From Allobogoriella deserti (lineage in GTDB: Bacteria; Actinomycetota; Actinomycetes; Actinomycetales; Actinomycetaceae), in contig NZ_JBHUEE010000001.1 in NCBI RefSeq assembly GCF_042680605.1, positions 434,001 through 498,000 of the forward strand: a DNA stretch of 64,000 nucleotides, written 5' to 3'. The notes under the pieces were generated by a model, which made no database searches, was not told the origin of the DNA, and saw only the letters and a list, made by a program, of their open reading frames with translations. The position numbers and the translations under genes are program-made. Positions 38,902 through 49,707 of this stretch are shown here, one piece after another. How positions within the stretch are numbered: the first letter of the stretch is position 1; every line of letters begins with the position of its first letter.

Positions 38902-40569
38902 GTGACCAACCAGTCGAGCGCCGACCCCGCCGGTAGCCCCCACGGCCGTGTGCCCATCCGCCGGGCCCTGGTCTCCGTCTACGACAAGTCCGGACTCGAG
39001 GACCTGGTCCGCGGCCTGCACCGCGCCGGCGTCGAGCTCGTCTCCACCGGCGGCTCCGCCCGCCTCATCGCCGGCCTCGACCTACCCGTCACCAAGGTCG
39101 AGGACCTGACCGGCTTCCCCGAGTGCCTGGACGGCCGCGTGAAGACCCTGCACCCGCGGGTCCACGCCGGCATCCTCGCCGACCGGCGGCTCGAGACCCA
39201 CGTGACTCAGCTCGGCGACCTCGGCATCGAGCCGTTCGACCTCGTGGTCTCCAACCTCTATCCGTTCACCCGGACGGTGGTGTCCGGTGCCGCAGCGGAG
39301 GAGTGCGTCGAGCAGATCGACATCGGTGGCCCCTCCATGGTCCGGGCCGCGGCCAAGAACCACCCGTCGGTCGCCATCGTCACCTCGCCGGATCGCTACG
39401 ACGACGTGCTCGCGGCCGTGGAGGCCGGGGGTTTCACCTTGGACCAGCGCAAGCAGCTCGCCGCCGAGGCGTTCGCGCACACCGCGGCGTACGACGTCGC
39501 GGTGGCGAACTGGTTCGCCGGCACCTACGTCGGCGCCGAGGACGGCTGGCCCGCCTTCGCCGGCCAGACCTGGACCAAGGACGCCGCGCTGCGCTACGGC
39601 GAGAACCCCCACCAGGCCGCGGCCCTCTACCGCGACGAGACCGGGCCCGCGGGCCTCGCCGGAGCCGAGCAGCTGCACGGCAAGGCCATGTCGTACAACA
39701 ACTACGTCGACACCGATGCCGCCCGGCGCGCGGCCGGTGACTTCGACGAGCCGGCCGTGGCGATCATCAAGCACGCCAACCCGTGCGGCATCGCCGTCGG
39801 GACCGACATCGCCGACGCCCATCGCAAGGCGCACGCGTGCGACCCCGTCTCCGCCTTCGGTGGCGTCATCGCCGCCAACCGCCCGGTGACGGCCGAGATG
39901 GCCCGTCAGGTGGTCGAGGTCTTCACCGAGGTGATCGTGGCCCCGGAGTACGAGGACGGCGCGCTGGAGATCCTGCGCGCCAAGAAGAACCTCCGGGTGC
40001 TGCGCTCCCCGCAGTCCGAGAACGAACGCCCGGCAGAGTTCCGCCAGATCAGCGGTGGCCTGCTGGTCCAGATGCGCGACCACGTCGACGCCGAGGGGGA
40101 CGACCCTGCCTCGTGGACCCTCGCCGCCGGACAGGCCGCCTCTCCGCAGGTGCTCGCCGACCTCGCCTTCGCCTGGAAGGCCTGCCGCGCCGCCAAGTCC
40201 AACGCGATCCTGCTCGCCCGGGACGGGGGCAGCGTCGGCGTCGGGATGGGGCAGGTCAACCGGGTCGATTCCTGCCGTCTCGCGGTCGAACGCGCCAACA
40301 CCCTCGGCGTCGAGGTCACCTCCGACGTCGACGGCGCCGGGGGAGCGGAGAACGCCGATGCCGCAGCCGCTCCGGAGCGCGCCCGTGGCGCCGTCGCCGC
40401 CTCGGACGCGTTCTTCCCGTTCCCGGACGGGCTGCAGGTGCTCATCGACGCCGGCGTGCACGCCGTGGTCCAGCCCGGTGGGTCGCTGCGCGACGACGCC
40501 GTCATCGAGGCGGCCGAGGCGGCGGGGATCACGATGTACTTCACCGGCACGCGGCACTTCTTCCACTGA
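38902..40569 (+). CDS. purH: Bifunctional AICAR formyltransferase / IMP cyclohydrolase
   Basis: 555 aa. The N-terminal MGS-like cyclohydrolase domain begins RRALVSVYDKSGLEDLVRGL. The C-terminal AICARFT domain carries ALRYGENPHQAAALYR, IIKHANPCGIAVG and a final GGSLRDDAVIEAAEAAG. It performs the last two steps to IMP, consuming 10-formyl-THF and ZMP (AICAR). Start GTG 38902 has AGGAG 6 nt upstream. Its leader is a ZTP riboswitch, so the enzyme's own substrate reports when it should be made. Confidence 0.96.
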   Translation: MTNQSSADPAGSPHGRVPIRRALVSVYDKSGLEDLVRGLHRAGVELVSTGGSARLIAGLDLPVTKVEDLTGFPECLDGRVKTLHPRVHAGILADRRLETHVTQLGDLGIEPFDLVVSNLYPFTRTVVSGAAAEECVEQIDIGGPSMVRAAAKNHPSVAIVTSPDRYDDVLAAVEAGGFTLDQRKQLAAEAFAHTAAYDVAVANWFAGTYVGAEDGWPAFAGQTWTKDAALRYGENPHQAAALYRDETGPAGLAGAEQLHGKAMSYNNYVDTDAARRAAGDFDEPAVAIIKHANPCGIAVGTDIADAHRKAHACDPVSAFGGVIAANRPVTAEMARQVVEVFTEVIVAPEYEDGALEILRAKKNLRVLRSPQSENERPAEFRQISGGLLVQMRDHVDAEGDDPASWTLAAGQAASPQVLADLAFAWKACRAAKSNAILLARDGGSVGVGMGQVNRVDSCRLAVERANTLGVEVTSDVDGAGGAENADAAAAPERARGAVAASDAFFPFPDGLQVLIDAGVHAVVQPGGSLRDDAVIEAAEAAGITMYFTGTRHFFH

Positions 40570-40632
40570 CGCGGCCCGGGTCCCGTCCGGACGGCTCGCG
40601 GCTCGTCGGTGCCCGTTCATGCCGGCCGGACC

Positions 40633-41895
40633 TCAGGGCAGGACCGCCTTCTTCAGCGGCACGGCCGGATCGGCGGCCGCGGCCAGGTCGAGCCGGGGGC
40701 TGCCGCCTCCGGCCAGCAGGCGCCGCAGCTGCCCGACGTCACGGGGCCGGTCCGCGGTGAATCCGGCCACCAGCCGCGCAGCCGCGTCGTCCTCGTGCTC
40801 GACGTACAGCGCCGTCCACGACTCGCCGTCCGAGCGGTCCACGACCGCGGCGGTGGGCGAGGGATGTCCCACCATGGCGACGTCGTGGCCGAGCTGGGTG
40901 GAGAACACGTATGGCGCCGGGATCGCCGGCAGGTCCTGGCCCAGCAGTCCGGCCGCCAGGGCGGCAGGATGCGTCAGCGCCGCGTCCCAGTGCCCGCCCG
41001 GGACGGTGCCGAGCTCCGCCGTCGTCATCTGAGCGCAGTCCCCGACCGCCCGGACCGACGGGGGCCCGCCGGGCACCCGCCCGGCGGCGTCCACCGGGAC
41101 CGCGCCCGAGGCCGTGGTCGGCAGTGCCGCACCTAGCCATCCGGTCGCCGGGCGCACCCCCGTGGCCGCGAGGACGACGTCGGCCTTGAGGGGCTGCCGG
41201 CCGTCGAGGACCACGGTGCGCACGTCGCCCTCCTCCTGCACGGCGCGCACCGGCGCCGGGCACAGCAGCCGCACCCCGGCGGCCTCGTACCACGGCGCCA
41301 CTCGCGCGCCGACCGTGGTCCCGGCCTGCCGGGCCAGCGGCGCGGCCGCCGCCTCGACCACCGTGACGTCGAGGCCGTGCGCGGCGGCCAGGCCGCTCAC
41401 CTCGGCCCCGATCCAGCCCGCCCCGATCACCACGAGGCGCCGTCCCGGCTGCAGCCTTTCACGCAGGTGCGCCGCGTCGTCGGCGGTGTGCAGGGTGAGG
41501 ACGCCTTCCCAGGGACGGGGCGCGACCGCGTGCGCTCCCGTGGCGAGGACGGCGACGTCGGCCGTCAGGGTGCGCATCCCGCCAGCTCCCGCGACGTCCA
41601 GCTCCGCACCGTCCTCGCCCGCCCGCAGCGCCGTCGCCGCGTGGGCCAGCAGCACCTCGTCCGCGAGGTCGCCGAGCGTGCCGAGCCCGTCCGCCGCCAG
41701 CCAAGCCGGATCGGTCCGGGTGAGGAGCTCCTTGGACAGCGGCGGGCGGTCATAGGGCTGGTGCCGCTCCGCCCCGACCACCACGAGCCGGCCGGCGAAC
41801 CCGCGCTCGCGCAACTCGGCCGCGGTCCGCAGACCGGCCAGACCGGCGCCGACGATCAGGACGGTAGCGGGGACGCGAACGCCGGGATCAGTCAC
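40633..41895 (-). CDS. NAD(P)/FAD-dependent oxidoreductase (ferredoxin/rubredoxin reductase-like)
   Basis: 420 aa. FAD-binding GxGxxG motif: VLIVGAGLAGLRTAAELRER. NAD(P)-binding GxGxxG: LVVIGAGWIGAEVSGLAAAH. The ATG motif VAVLATGAHA and the second FAD motif VRAVGDCA complete the pyridine-nucleotide-disulfide reductase class I pattern. Both redox Cys of disulfide reductases are absent, and YDRPPLSKELL is typical of ferredoxin-reductase components. GTG 41895 is chosen from a minus-strand -10 (TACCGT) 6 nt upstream. It is divergent from the DUF3017 gene with overlapping -10 elements. The electron partner is unknown. Confidence 0.88.
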   Translation of the reverse strand: MTDPGVRVPATVLIVGAGLAGLRTAAELRERGFAGRLVVVGAERHQPYDRPPLSKELLTRTDPAWLAADGLGTLGDLADEVLLAHAATALRAGEDGAELDVAGAGGMRTLTADVAVLATGAHAVAPRPWEGVLTLHTADDAAHLRERLQPGRRLVVIGAGWIGAEVSGLAAAHGLDVTVVEAAAAPLARQAGTTVGARVAPWYEAAGVRLLCPAPVRAVQEEGDVRTVVLDGRQPLKADVVLAATGVRPATGWLGAALPTTASGAVPVDAAGRVPGGPPSVRAVGDCAQMTTAELGTVPGGHWDAALTHPAALAAGLLGQDLPAIPAPYVFSTQLGHDVAMVGHPSPTAAVVDRSDGESWTALYVEHEDDAAARLVAGFTADRPRDVGQLRRLLAGGGSPRLDLAAAADPAVPLKKAVLP

Positions 41896-41901
41896 GTTCA
41901 C

Positions 41902-41911
41902 ACGGTAACCT
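41902..41911. promoter_or_regulatory. Overlapping divergent -10 elements
   Basis: ACGGTAACCT holds TACCGT on the minus strand (6 nt before the oxidoreductase GTG 41895) and TAACCT on the plus strand (7 nt before GTG 41919). The two hexamers share two base pairs, so the promoters should be mutually exclusive. Confidence 0.5.
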
Positions 41912-41918
41912 CGCCGTC

Positions 41919-42194
41919 GTGACCGCCACGCGTGCCCTTCGTCTCGGGGCCCGCGTGGCTCTGCTCGGCACCATCGCCGCCGTCTGCCTGCTCGCCGTCC
42001 TCGTCTCCGCCCGTGCCGCGGTCGTGCTGCTTGCCGCCACCCTCGCCGCGGCCGGGGCGCTGCGCGCCGTCCTGCCGTCCTCGGTGTGCCCTGGTGCGCG
42101 CTCGCGCACCTTCGACGTGGCGTTCCTGCTGGTGCTGGCCGCCGCCTTCGCCTATCTCGGCGTCTGGGGGGACGCCCCTGTCGCGGGCAGCTGA
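41919..42194 (+). CDS. DUF3017-like small membrane protein
   Basis: 91 aa with three hydrophobic helices: ARVALLGTIAAVCLLAVLVS, AVVLLAATLAAAGALRAVL and VAFLLVLAAAFAYLGVW. Size, topology and the RAVLP...AGLRSR-like loop (here RAVLPSSVCPGARSRTFDVA) agree with DUF3017, which in actinobacteria sits beside folate and TCA genes such as folD, mdh or icd. Function unknown. It uses a leaderless promoter and lies 89 bp before icd. Confidence 0.7.
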   Translation: MTATRALRLGARVALLGTIAAVCLLAVLVSARAAVVLLAATLAAAGALRAVLPSSVCPGARSRTFDVAFLLVLAAAFAYLGVWGDAPVAGS

Positions 42195-42220
42195 CGGCGG
42201 GGCTGGCGAGAGCGGCCCGG

Positions 42221-42240
42221 CAAGATATCTTGATGTCGAA
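42221..42240. promoter_or_regulatory. icd upstream palindrome and shared TCA motif
   Basis: CAAGATATCTTG (42221-42232) is a perfect 12-bp palindrome. Overlapping it, TCTTGATGTCGAA (42228-42240) matches the sucC upstream core with one T/C difference. The TATCTT inside could act as the icd -10, so a protein bound here would repress. Confidence 0.45.
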
Positions 42241-42282
42241 CAACTTGCGTCCGTCCCCGCCAGAAGTCTGAGGTACCGCTCC

Positions 42283-44502
<2,220 letters not shown>

Positions 44503-44577
44503 CCCCCGGCCCGTGAGCCCGACGCCAACCCGACCCTCGAGCACCGTCCGTCCCTCCACCCACGAAGGAGTGCGCAG

Positions 44578-45555
44578 ATGACCGTCAACGTCACCGTCAC
44601 CGGGGCCGCCGGCCAGATCGGCTACGCCCTGCTGTTCCGGATCGCCTCGGGGCAGCTGCTCGGCCCGGACACGCCGGTGCGGCTCCGGCTGCTGGAGATC
44701 CCTCAGGGGGTCAAGGCCGCCGAGGGCACCGCCATGGAGCTCGACGACTGCGCCTTCCCGCTGCTGGAGGGCATCGACATCTTCGACGACGCCACGCAGG
44801 CGTTCGCCGGTGCCAACGTGGCACTGCTGGTCGGTGCCCGGCCGCGGAGCAAGGGCATGGAGCGAGGCGACCTGCTCGAGGCGAACGGCGGGATCTTCGG
44901 GCCGCAGGGCGAGGCGATCAACGCCGGCGCCGCCGACGACGTGCGTGTCCTCGTGGTCGGCAACCCCGCCAACACCAACGCCCTCATCGCCCAGCGCCAC
45001 GCCCCGGACGTGCCGGCCGACCGGTTCACCGCCATGACCCGGCTGGACCACAACCGGGCCCTGAGCCAGCTCGCGAAGAAGACCGGCACGTCCGTGTCCG
45101 AGATCACGAACCTCACGATCTGGGGCAACCACTCGGCTACCCAGTACCCGGATGTCTTCCACGCCACCGTCGCCGGCAAGCCGGCCGCGGACCTGGTGGA
45201 GACGTCCTGGCTCGAGGACGAGTTCATCCCGACCGTCGCCAAGCGTGGCGCCGCCATCATCGAGGCCCGTGGCGCCTCCTCGGCGGCGTCGGCGGCGAAC
45301 GCCGCGATCGACCACGTCCGCGACTGGGTCGCCGGTACCGCCGCGGACTCCTGGACCTCGGCCGCGATCGTCTCCGACGGCTCCTACGGCGTGCCGGAGG
45401 GCCTGATCTCCTCCTTCCCGGTCCGCTCCGCGGGCGGCGCCTGGGAGATCGTCCAGGGCCTCGAGATCGACGAGTTCTCCCGCGGCAAGATCGACGCCTC
45501 GGTCAGCGAGCTCGTCGAGGAGCGCGAAGCCGTCCAGAAGCTCGGCCTGATCTGA
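44578..45555 (+). CDS. mdh: Malate dehydrogenase
   Basis: 325 aa. NAD-binding motif VTGAAGQIGYALLFRIASGQ at the N-terminus. Substrate Arg residues lie in the GARPRSKGMERGDLL loop, and the catalytic Asp-Arg and His lie in TRLDHNRALSQLA and WGNHSATQYPDV. It belongs to the cytosolic-type, single-domain MDH common to actinobacteria. It interconverts malate and oxaloacetate. Start ATG 44578 has AAGGAG 8 nt upstream. A hairpin follows the stop. Confidence 0.95.
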   Translation: MTVNVTVTGAAGQIGYALLFRIASGQLLGPDTPVRLRLLEIPQGVKAAEGTAMELDDCAFPLLEGIDIFDDATQAFAGANVALLVGARPRSKGMERGDLLEANGGIFGPQGEAINAGAADDVRVLVVGNPANTNALIAQRHAPDVPADRFTAMTRLDHNRALSQLAKKTGTSVSEITNLTIWGNHSATQYPDVFHATVAGKPAADLVETSWLEDEFIPTVAKRGAAIIEARGASSAASAANAAIDHVRDWVAGTAADSWTSAAIVSDGSYGVPEGLISSFPVRSAGGAWEIVQGLEIDEFSRGKIDASVSELVEEREAVQKLGLI

Positions 45556-45572
45556 GCGCGGTCGTGTCCCGC

Positions 45573-45617
45573 CGGCCGGAGGCTGCCTCGGACGGCGCCG
45601 CACGCAGCCTCCGGCCG
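45573..45617 (+). terminator. Hairpin after mdh
   Basis: CGGCCGGAGGCTGC (45573-45586) pairs perfectly with GCAGCCTCCGGCCG (45604-45617) around a 17-nt loop, 17 bp after the mdh stop. Probable intrinsic terminator without a U-tract. Confidence 0.55.
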
Positions 45618-45675
45618 AGGGACCTCGGTGGGATCCAGGTCACGGGAACTGCGCCGCGGATGCCAGACTGAGTCC

Positions 45676-46200
45676 ATGGAGGACGTCAGGATCGACCTGG
45701 TCACCGCGGAATCGGCCGGTGAGCTGCTTACCGTCCGGCGCGCGGCTTTCGTCACCGAGGCCCAGCTCTACGGCGACCCGCACCTGCCCGCGCTCACGCA
45801 GACGCTCACCGAGCTCGTCGCGGACATCGAGCGGGCCGACGTCGTCACCCTCGGCGCCTGGCTCGGCCACCGGCTCGTCGGATCGATCCGGGTGGAGCTG
45901 GAGGCCGAGAAAGCCACGCTCGGCCGCCTCGCCGTCGTCCCGGATCTGCAGGGCCGCGGCATCGGCACCAAGCTGCTCATGGCGGTCCTGACCTACTTGC
46001 CGGACCAGACCAAGGAGGTCTGGGTCTTCACCGGTCAGGACTCCAAGCAGAACCTCGCCATGTACGCCAAGGCCGGCTACGAGCACCAGTACGACCAGCA
46101 CACGGGCGACCTGACCTACGCCTACCTGCGGCGCATCCTCGGCGAGGACGGGCCGGACGCCGACGACGTCCTCGGCCAGCTCGACGACGCCACCACCTGA
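45676..46200 (+). CDS. GNAT family N-acetyltransferase
   Basis: 174 aa. The acetyl-CoA motif A is LGRLAVVPDLQGRGIGTKLL with the Q/RxxGxG/A loop QGRGIG, and motif B is NLAMYAKAGYEHQYDQ. The N-terminal segment LLTVRRAAFVTEAQLYGDP is typical of ElaA/YhbS-like GNATs. Substrate unknown. ATG 45676 has CAGACT 6 nt upstream, a weak leaderless -10. It stands alone between the mdh terminator and the glyA riboswitch. Confidence 0.83.
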   Translation: MEDVRIDLVTAESAGELLTVRRAAFVTEAQLYGDPHLPALTQTLTELVADIERADVVTLGAWLGHRLVGSIRVELEAEKATLGRLAVVPDLQGRGIGTKLLMAVLTYLPDQTKEVWVFTGQDSKQNLAMYAKAGYEHQYDQHTGDLTYAYLRRILGEDGPDADDVLGQLDDATT

Positions 46201-46319
46201 CGCGCCCCGGCGGACCCGCTTCCGACGGACTCTCTGCGGCGGACACACTCCCGAAAGGACTGGCGTGGGATCGTCCACACCCCGCCCCCAGGGCTGGACG
46301 CCTCGCGGCCGGGCGCGTG

Positions 46320-46325
46320 TAGTCT
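46320..46325 (+). promoter_or_regulatory. -10 element of the glyA-folD promoter
   Basis: TAGTCT lies just upstream of the second ZTP aptamer, the same arrangement as TAGAGT before the purH aptamer. Confidence 0.45.
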
Positions 46326-46411
46326 GAGGCCGTCGCGACTGGCGCCAGGTGGGGCACCACCGGGGAGCGGCACGAAGCAGGACCCCTGAGGTCGTACGCC
46401 TGGGCCGAGGG
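46326..46411 (+). promoter_or_regulatory. ZTP (pfl-motif) riboswitch upstream of glyA-folD
   Basis: Same conserved blocks as the purH element: CGACTGGCG (46336-46344), a short GGTG/CACC hairpin, CCACCGGGGAGCGG (46357-46370) and CGCCTGGG (46398-46405). GGCC before and after can form an enclosing stem. It lies 40 nt before the glyA start, which has GAGAGGGA as ribosome site. Control of glyA and folD by ZTP raises one-carbon supply when 10-formyl-THF is scarce. Confidence 0.9.
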
Positions 46412-46451
46412 TCACGGACGAGAGTGCACGTGTGACCTTCGAGAGGGAAGT

Positions 46452-47750
46452 ATGAGCCAGATGACCGTGAGGCTCCCCGTGGCGGAGCAGTCGCTCGCCG
46501 AGCTGGACCCCGAGATCGCCGCCGTCCTCGGCGGTGAACTCGATCGCCAGCGCGGCACGCTCGAGATGATCGCCAGCGAAAACTTCGTGCCCCGAGCCGT
46601 GCTCGAGGCTCAGGGGTCCGTGCTGACGAACAAGTACGCGGAGGGCTACCCGGGCCGGCGCTACTACGGCGGCTGTGAGCAGGTCGATATCGCCGAGAAC
46701 CTCGCGATCGACCGGGCCACCGCCCTCTTCGGCGCCGGATACGCCAACGTCCAGCCGCACTCCGGCGCGCAGGCCAACGCCGCCGTGCTGCACGCGCTCG
46801 CCGAGCCCGGCCAGACGATTCTCGGTCTGTCGCTGGCCCACGGCGGCCACCTCACGCACGGGATGAAGCTCAACTTCTCCGGCAAGCTGTACGACGTCGC
46901 CGCCTACGGCGTGGACCCGGACAGTCACCGCGTGGATATGGACATGGTCCGTCGTGCGGCGCTCGAGACGCGGCCCACGGTCATCATCGCCGGCTGGTCC
47001 GCGTACCCGCGCCAGCTCGATTTCGCCGCGTTCCGCGAGATCGCGGACGAGGTCGGGGCCTACCTGTGGACCGACATGGCGCACTTCGCCGGTCTCGTGG
47101 CAGCCGGTGTGCACCCGAACCCCGTCCCGCACTCCGACGTCGTCTCCTCCACCGTGCACAAGACGCTCGGTGGTCCGCGCTCCGGGCTCCTGCTCGCCCA
47201 GGACGGTCAGCGGTGGGGCAAGGCGCTCGACTCGGCCGTCTTCCCCGGCCAGCAGGGCGGACCGCTCATGCACGCCGTCGCCGCCAAGGCCGTGGCGTTC
47301 AAGGTCGCGGCGGGCGAGGAGTTCGCCGAGCGGCAGCGCCGCACACTCGAGGGCGCCCGGATCCTCGCCGAGCGGCTGACCGCCGCGGATGTGCGTGAGG
47401 CCGGTGTCTCCGTCCTCACCGGCGGCACGGACGTCCATCTCGTGCTCGTCGACCTGCGACACTCCGCGCTGGACGGCAAGCAGGCCGAGGACCTCCTGCA
47501 CGAGGCCGGCATCACCGTCAACCGCAACGCCGTCCCGAACGACCCGCGGCCGCCCCGCGTCACCTCCGGCCTGCGCATCGGCACACCGGCCCTGGCCACC
47601 CGCGGATTCGGCGCCACCGAGTTCGCCGAGGTCGCCGACATCATCGCCACCACCTTGCGCGACGGCAGCGCGGCTGATGTCCTCGCCATGCGGGCACGCG
47701 TCGACGCGCTGACCGAGAACTTTCCCCTCTACCCAGGGCTGGAGCAGTGA
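46452..47750 (+). CDS. glyA: Serine hydroxymethyltransferase
   Basis: 432 aa. The PLP-lysine motif is VVSSTVHKTLGGPRSG, with the lysine in THKTLRGPR of most homologues. Also IASENFVPRAVLEAQGS, NKYAEGYPGRRYYGG and MAHFAGLVAAGVHP. It converts serine plus THF to glycine plus 5,10-methylene-THF. Start ATG 46452. It heads the glyA-folD operon, whose leader is a ZTP riboswitch; folD overlaps its stop. Confidence 0.96.
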   Translation: MSQMTVRLPVAEQSLAELDPEIAAVLGGELDRQRGTLEMIASENFVPRAVLEAQGSVLTNKYAEGYPGRRYYGGCEQVDIAENLAIDRATALFGAGYANVQPHSGAQANAAVLHALAEPGQTILGLSLAHGGHLTHGMKLNFSGKLYDVAAYGVDPDSHRVDMDMVRRAALETRPTVIIAGWSAYPRQLDFAAFREIADEVGAYLWTDMAHFAGLVAAGVHPNPVPHSDVVSSTVHKTLGGPRSGLLLAQDGQRWGKALDSAVFPGQQGGPLMHAVAAKAVAFKVAAGEEFAERQRRTLEGARILAERLTAADVREAGVSVLTGGTDVHLVLVDLRHSALDGKQAEDLLHEAGITVNRNAVPNDPRPPRVTSGLRIGTPALATRGFGATEFAEVADIIATTLRDGSAADVLAMRARVDALTENFPLYPGLEQ

Positions 47751-48628
47751 CGGCACAGATCCTCGACGGCAAGGCCACCGCGGCGACCATCAAGGCGGAA
47801 CTGACCGACCGGGTCGCCGCCCTCAAGGACAAGGGCGTCACGCCCGGCCTGGGCACCGTCCTGGTCGGTGACGATCCCGGATCGAAGGCGTACGTCGGCG
47901 GCAAGCACCGCGACTGCGCCGAGGTCGGCATCTCCTCCATCCGCGAGGACCTGCCGGCGGACGCGAGCCAGGCCGATGTCGAGGCCGCGATCGGCCGACT
48001 CAACGAGGACCCGGCGTGCACGGGGTACATCGTCCAGCTGCCACTGCCGAAGGGCATCGACGCGAACGCCGTCCTGGAGCTCATCGACCCGGACAAGGAC
48101 GCCGACGGGCTGCACCCGACGAACCTCGGCCGTCTCGTGCTGCGGGTCTCCGAGGACATCACCTCGCCGCTGCCGTGCACCCCGCGCGCGGTGCTGGAGC
48201 TGCTGGACCGCTACGGCATCGACCTCGCCGGGAAGGACGTGTGCGTCGTCGGGCGGGGTACGACGGTCGGCCGCTCCATCGGCCTGCTCCTGACCCGCCG
48301 GGCCATCAACGCGACCGCCACGCTGACCCACACCGGCACCCGCGACCTGGCCGCACACGTGCGCGGCGCGGACGTGGTCGTCGCCGCGGCCGGGAGTGCA
48401 GGCATGATCACCCCGGAGATGGTCAGGCCCGGCGCGATCGTGCTCGACGTCGGCGTCTCCCGCGAGGAAGACCCCGAGACCGGCAAGGCCAAGCTGCGCG
48501 GGGACGTCGCCGACGGCGTGCGCGACGTCGCCTCATGGGTCTCGCCCAACCCCGGCGGGGTGGGGCCGATGACGCGCGCCATGCTGCTGGCCAACGTCGT
48601 CGACGCGGCCGAGCGTCAGGCGGGTTGA
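47747..48628 (+). CDS. folD: Methylene-THF dehydrogenase / methenyl-THF cyclohydrolase
   Basis: 293 aa. GLGTVLVGDDPGSKAYVGGK carries the active Tyr-Lys region (usual YVxxK; here YVGGKHRDC). The second signature is PLPKGIDANAVLELIDPDKD, and the NADP site is VVGRGTTVGRSIGLLL. It converts 5,10-methylene-THF to 10-formyl-THF, the formyl donor of PurN and PurH. GTG 47747 overlaps the glyA stop by 4 nt (GTGA). Confidence 0.95.
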   Translation: MTAQILDGKATAATIKAELTDRVAALKDKGVTPGLGTVLVGDDPGSKAYVGGKHRDCAEVGISSIREDLPADASQADVEAAIGRLNEDPACTGYIVQLPLPKGIDANAVLELIDPDKDADGLHPTNLGRLVLRVSEDITSPLPCTPRAVLELLDRYGIDLAGKDVCVVGRGTTVGRSIGLLLTRRAINATATLTHTGTRDLAAHVRGADVVVAAAGSAGMITPEMVRPGAIVLDVGVSREEDPETGKAKLRGDVADGVRDVASWVSPNPGGVGPMTRAMLLANVVDAAERQAG

Positions 48629-48758
48629 GGCCGACGCCGCCGCCCGAGACCGCCGCACGGCCGCACCCGGGCCAGCCGACCCGGCAGGTGAGATATCCGA
48701 CGTCGGGCAGCGGGGTGCGAGGCCTGGCCTCGGCCCGCTGATCAGCCAGGATGGTCGG

Positions 48759-49580
48759 ATGCGTATCGCCTCCGTCAATGTCAACGGCATCCGCGCCGCC
48801 TATCGCCGCGGGATGGGGGAGTGGCTCGAGACACGCCGGCCCGACGTCCTCCTGCTCCAGGAGATCCGTGCCACCGACGAGATCCTCGAGGACCAGCTCG
48901 GTCACGAGTGGACGACGGCGCACGGTGCCTGCGAGATCAAAGGCCGCGCGGGCGTGGCCGTGGCCAGCCGCCGGCCGGCGACCGCGGTGCGCGTCGGTCT
49001 CTGCAACGGTATCCCCGAGCCACCGCACGACAGCGGCCGATGGGTCGAGATGGACCTCGACCAGCCGGACCGGGATCGGCCGCTGACCGCCGTCTCCGTC
49101 TACCTGCACTCCGGGACGGCGACCAAGCCGGAGTCCATGGAGCGCAAGTACGCCCACCTGGACAAGGTCACCGCCCGGCTGTCCGAGCTCGCCGAGCAGG
49201 CGGCCGCCGGAGAGCGGGACGTGGTCGTCGGCGGGGACATCAACGTGGTGCACCGGCCGCCGGACATCAAGAACTGGAAGGGCAACCACAACAAGAACTC
49301 GGGCGTCCTCGACGCTGAGATCGCCTACCTCGAGCGCTGGTTCGGTGAGCTCGGGTGGGTCGACCTGGGCCGCCGGCTCGCCGGGGACATCGACGGGCCT
49401 TACACGTGGTGGTCCTGGCGGGGCAAGGCGTTCGACAACGACTCCGGCTGGCGCATCGACTACCAGCTGGCCACGCCCGAACTGGCCGATCGGGCGACCT
49501 CGGCCGCCGTCGACCGGGCGCCGTCGTACGACCGGCGGTTCTCCGACCACGCCCCGGTGGTCGTCGACTTCGACCTGTAG
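48759..49580 (+). CDS. xthA: Exodeoxyribonuclease III (AP endonuclease)
   Basis: 273 aa. Metal-binding Asn at SVNVNGIRAAYRRG and Glu in LLLQEIRATDE, catalytic GGDINVVHRPPD, and the C-terminal SDHAPVVVDFDL His motif of the EEP nuclease family. It cleaves 5' to abasic sites in base-excision repair and has 3'-5' exonuclease activity. ATG 48759. It lies 130 bp after folD and is likely transcribed separately. Confidence 0.94.
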   Translation: MRIASVNVNGIRAAYRRGMGEWLETRRPDVLLLQEIRATDEILEDQLGHEWTTAHGACEIKGRAGVAVASRRPATAVRVGLCNGIPEPPHDSGRWVEMDLDQPDRDRPLTAVSVYLHSGTATKPESMERKYAHLDKVTARLSELAEQAAAGERDVVVGGDINVVHRPPDIKNWKGNHNKNSGVLDAEIAYLERWFGELGWVDLGRRLAGDIDGPYTWWSWRGKAFDNDSGWRIDYQLATPELADRATSAAVDRAPSYDRRFSDHAPVVVDFDL

Positions 49581-49695
49581 CGAGCCGTCCTCGCCGGGCG
49601 AGGCGCCCCGACCGGCGAGTCGTCAGTTCCGCGCCCGGTCACTCCCGCGAGTAGTCAGTTCTGTGCGCCGGCTGACCGGGTGGCGCGGCCCTCGG

Positions 49696-49701
49696 TAGCG
49701 T
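49696..49701 (+). promoter_or_regulatory. -10 element of a leaderless promoter for the PIG-L gene
   Basis: TAGCGT lies 6 nt before ATG 49708, and no ribosome site is present. Confidence 0.45.
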
Positions 49702-49707
49702 CGCGGT

